Source: an uncultured Hyphomicrobiales bacterium
GTDB taxonomy: Bacteria; Pseudomonadota; Alphaproteobacteria; Rhizobiales; Beijerinckiaceae
DNA length: 5,410 nucleotides
Reading direction: 5' to 3'
Assembly: GCA_903903935.1 (NCBI GenBank)
Contig: CAIVAX010000379.1
Span: 1 to 5,410, forward strand
Below are positions 4,920 to 5,410 of the stretch, piece by piece. How positions within the stretch are numbered: position 1 is the stretch's first letter; every line of letters begins with the position of its first letter. The translations under genes were made by a program, and so were the position numbers. The notes beneath the pieces are model-generated. The model saw only the letters and a list, made by a program, of their open reading frames with translations, ran no database searches and had not been told where the DNA came from.

Positions 4920-5410
4920 ATGACTTTAGGGACAAGATATTGGCTGGGTTTGGGTATCGGAATGACGCTGACGCTGTCAGCCGGGCCGCTGTGGGCGCAA
5001 AATCTGATCATTGGCAGCGCGACCGAGCCCTCGGCCATTGATCCGCATTTTGCAAGATCCGGCAATAATCAAAACATTGCCCAGCAAGTGTTTGATCGTC
5101 TCGCCTCCATTGATGAGAATCTGCAACAACATCCCGCCATTGCCGAGAGCTGGACCAATGTGAACCCCACCACATGGCGCATTAAAGTGCGCGCTGGCGT
5201 CAAATTTCATGATGGCTCGCCGCTCACCGCCGATGATGTGATCTATTCGCTCAATCGTCCCAAGGAAATTGCCAATAGTCCGGCGCCCTTCACCGGCAAT
5301 ATTGCCTCGATTGCGGCGATGAAAATGGTGGATGATCACACGATTGATTTCACCACACGCGAGCCCACACCTGATTTCATTGAACAGATTGGCTCTGTCT
5401 ATGTTGTCTC
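4920..5410 (+). CDS. ABC transporter substrate-binding protein, family 5 (peptide/nickel/opine type), C-terminus cut by window edge
   Basis: This is a periplasmic receptor that would deliver peptides or other small solutes to an ABC importer. The 163 codons visible begin with a signal peptide. It has a short N-region with one Arg, a hydrophobic core (about 8-20), and a likely signal peptidase I cleavage after LWA (26), giving a mature start QNLIIGSATEP. No lipobox cysteine is seen, so a soluble form is expected. The SBP_bac_5 signature is clear: AQQVFDRL (54-61), LQQHPAIAESW (68-78), then WRIKVRAGVKFHDGSPLTAD (86-105) and DVIYSLNR (106-113). Full-length relatives are near 500 residues, so about two thirds lies beyond the right edge, probably followed by permease and ATPase genes (inference). 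The start is supported by GGAGG (4910-4914) five bases before the ATG. The gene is divergent from the class II aldolase gene and separated from it by a dyad-rich spacer. Ligand cannot be predicted. Confidence 0.92.
   Translation, partial: MTLGTRYWLGLGIGMTLTLSAGPLWAQNLIIGSATEPSAIDPHFARSGNNQNIAQQVFDRLASIDENLQQHPAIAESWTNVNPTTWRIKVRAGVKFHDGSPLTADDVIYSLNRPKEIANSPAPFTGNIASIAAMKMVDDHTIDFTTREPTPDFIEQIGSVYVV

Overview
The window looks like a chromosomal segment from an alphaproteobacterium, most likely of the Rhizobiales (Hyphomicrobiales). This is judged by family resemblance, not by a database search. The phosphomannomutase carries the N-terminal TGFREYDAR signature I associate with rhizobial-type enzymes. 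The DUF2478, DUF1993 and class II aldolase proteins also look typical of that order. Base composition is moderately GC-rich, and coding is dense on both strands.

Layout, left to right. (1) A minus-strand phosphohexomutase (phosphomannomutase/phosphoglucomutase) fills 1-1417 and runs off the left edge, so its C-terminus is missing. (2) A 149-bp divergent spacer holds a near-perfect direct repeat and an ideal TATAAT box. (3) A plus-strand TonB-type energy transducer (1567-2688) has one membrane helix, a long Pro/Glu/Lys-rich spacer and a C-terminal TonB domain. (4) Three minus-strand genes follow: a DUF2478 protein (2652-3188) whose 3' end overlaps tonB tail to tail by 37 bp, a DUF1993 protein (3245-3760), and a class II aldolase/adducin-family protein (3901-4716). 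A strong hairpin lies between the first two, and a 17-bp tandem repeat begins at the aldolase stop codon. (5) A 203-bp divergent spacer is rich in dyad symmetries. (6) A plus-strand family-5 ABC transporter substrate-binding protein with a signal peptide begins at 4920 and runs off the right edge.

How the genes work together: there is no single obvious pathway. The phosphohexomutase supplies sugar phosphates for nucleotide-sugar and polysaccharide synthesis. TonB energises outer-membrane receptors but has no exbB or exbD in view. The aldolase and the substrate-binding protein share a divergent control region, so they could belong to one uptake-and-breakdown module; this is inference. DUF2478 and DUF1993 are recognisable families without a firm function.

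I found no convincing sign of a new defence, mobile or RNA system: no CRISPR array, transposase, tRNA or rRNA. The most notable signals are non-coding: the strand-biased hairpin just upstream of the DUF2478 start, the repeats duplicating the aldolase stop-codon region, the paired repeats between the mutase and tonB, and the dyads upstream of the transporter gene.
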